Origin: an uncultured Flavonifractor sp.
Lineage (GTDB): Bacteria; Bacillota; Clostridia; Oscillospirales; Oscillospiraceae
Reading direction: 5' to 3'
Assembly (NCBI GenBank): GCA_947384055.1
Contig: CANDFO010000064.1
Coordinates: forward strand, 1 to 13,982
DNA length: 13,982 bases
How positions within the stretch are numbered: position 1 is the stretch's first letter; each line of letters opens with the position of its first letter. A program made the position numbers and the translations under genes. Under the pieces are notes generated by a model. The model saw only the letters and a program-made list of their open reading frames with translations. It was not told the origin of the DNA and did no database searches. Shown here in pieces: positions 13,751 to 13,982 of this stretch.

Positions 13751-13982
13751 CCCTCACGCTCCTTCATTCAGCCTCCGGGGTCCGCCCGTCAGGTCCCGCG
13801 GATGTTCCGCTTCCATGCCAGGGTCAGCCTGCGCGCCGCCAATGCTCAAAACGGAAAATTTTTCGCGCCTGGGGAGGGACGCGGTCTCCGGAAGATTGGT
13901 CAAAACTTTTCAGGGGTGGGGGGAGGGCCGCAGGGAACCCCGCGCCTGCGTGTCCGCGTCCCGCCCGCGCCCAAGCCTGCCG
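13751..13982. other. Region upstream of terminase genes; candidate cos/pac site, no supported gene
   Basis: No convincing gene is seen in these 232 bases. In a very GC-rich context two A/T inverted repeats stand out: AAAATTTT (13855-13862) and AAAACTTTT (13902-13910), 40-odd bases apart, together with the minus-strand repeat TTTTGA(G/C)C beside each. This placement directly before the small terminase is where many HK97-like phages carry the cohesive-end site, and I recall similar A/T blocks there in Clostridia prophages. One minus-strand frame is open from the right edge to a TGA at 13826-13824 (52 codons), but its composition is low-complexity and arginine/proline rich, so I do not call it. 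It could be the tail of an upstream gene. No clear -35/-10 promoter was found. Confidence 0.4.

Noticed and set aside
13575..13757. 60-codon minus-strand frame starting 7 bases before the small terminase
   Set aside because: It overlaps the small terminase in another frame, lacks a family pattern, and the terminase frame is clearly the coding one.
13824..13982. Open frame from the right edge (52 codons, minus strand)
   Set aside because: The composition is Arg/Pro/Gly rich with no motif I recognise, such as an HNH endonuclease end. More likely it is chance openness in GC-rich DNA, though an upstream gene end cannot be excluded.

Overview
This window is the head-and-tail morphogenesis module of a tailed phage, most likely a siphovirus-type prophage with HK97-style head genes. 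Every credible gene lies on the minus strand, so the module reads from right to left. I see no host gene, tRNA, rRNA, CRISPR array or insertion sequence. The DNA is visibly GC-rich, but many starts carry strong Gram-positive ribosome binding sites (AGGAGG, GGAGGG) and the head genes resemble those of gut Clostridia prophages. My inference is a temperate phage of a GC-rich Firmicutes host of the Oscillospiraceae/Lachnospiraceae type. No integrase or repressor is in view, so a virulent phage is not excluded.

Layout in transcription order. Bases 13982-13751 hold no gene I can support. They may contain the packaging (cos/pac) start. Packaging follows: small terminase (13750-13244) and large terminase (13247-11496). 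A 60-residue two-helix membrane protein comes next (11482-11300), then the head genes: portal (11300-10011), prohead protease with a zinc-site insertion (10018-9341) and major capsid protein (9344-8121). The neck genes are a gp6-like connector (8117-7815), a head-closure protein (7810-7445), a gp10-like protein (7440-7048) and a tail terminator (7051-6719). The tail genes are the tube protein (6722-6168), the tail assembly chaperone (6152-5841) with a frameshifted extension to 5593, the tape measure (5589-3592), a 121-residue tail-tip protein (3587-3222), a 700-residue hub protein with a glycine-rich C-terminus (3213-1111), a collagen-like fibre protein (1101-328) and a second collagen-like gene that runs off the left edge (315 to before 1).

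The genes are packed with overlaps of 1-8 bases or gaps of at most about 15 bases. This points to one long polycistronic message with translational coupling. No internal promoter or terminator is evident.

The most striking element is a complete -1 programmed ribosomal frameshift signal at the end of the tail chaperone gene. It has the heptamer C CCA AAC directly before the stop codon, a 6-base spacer and a 13-base-pair hairpin. It would make a 186-residue fusion alongside the 103-residue short form, as in the lambda G/GT system. Second in interest is the distal adhesion device: a hub fused to a polyglycine-rich domain followed by two tandem collagen-like proteins, the first with 43 uninterrupted Gly-X-Y triplets. 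I found no wholly new system. The window is a well-ordered structural cassette with several features worth testing.
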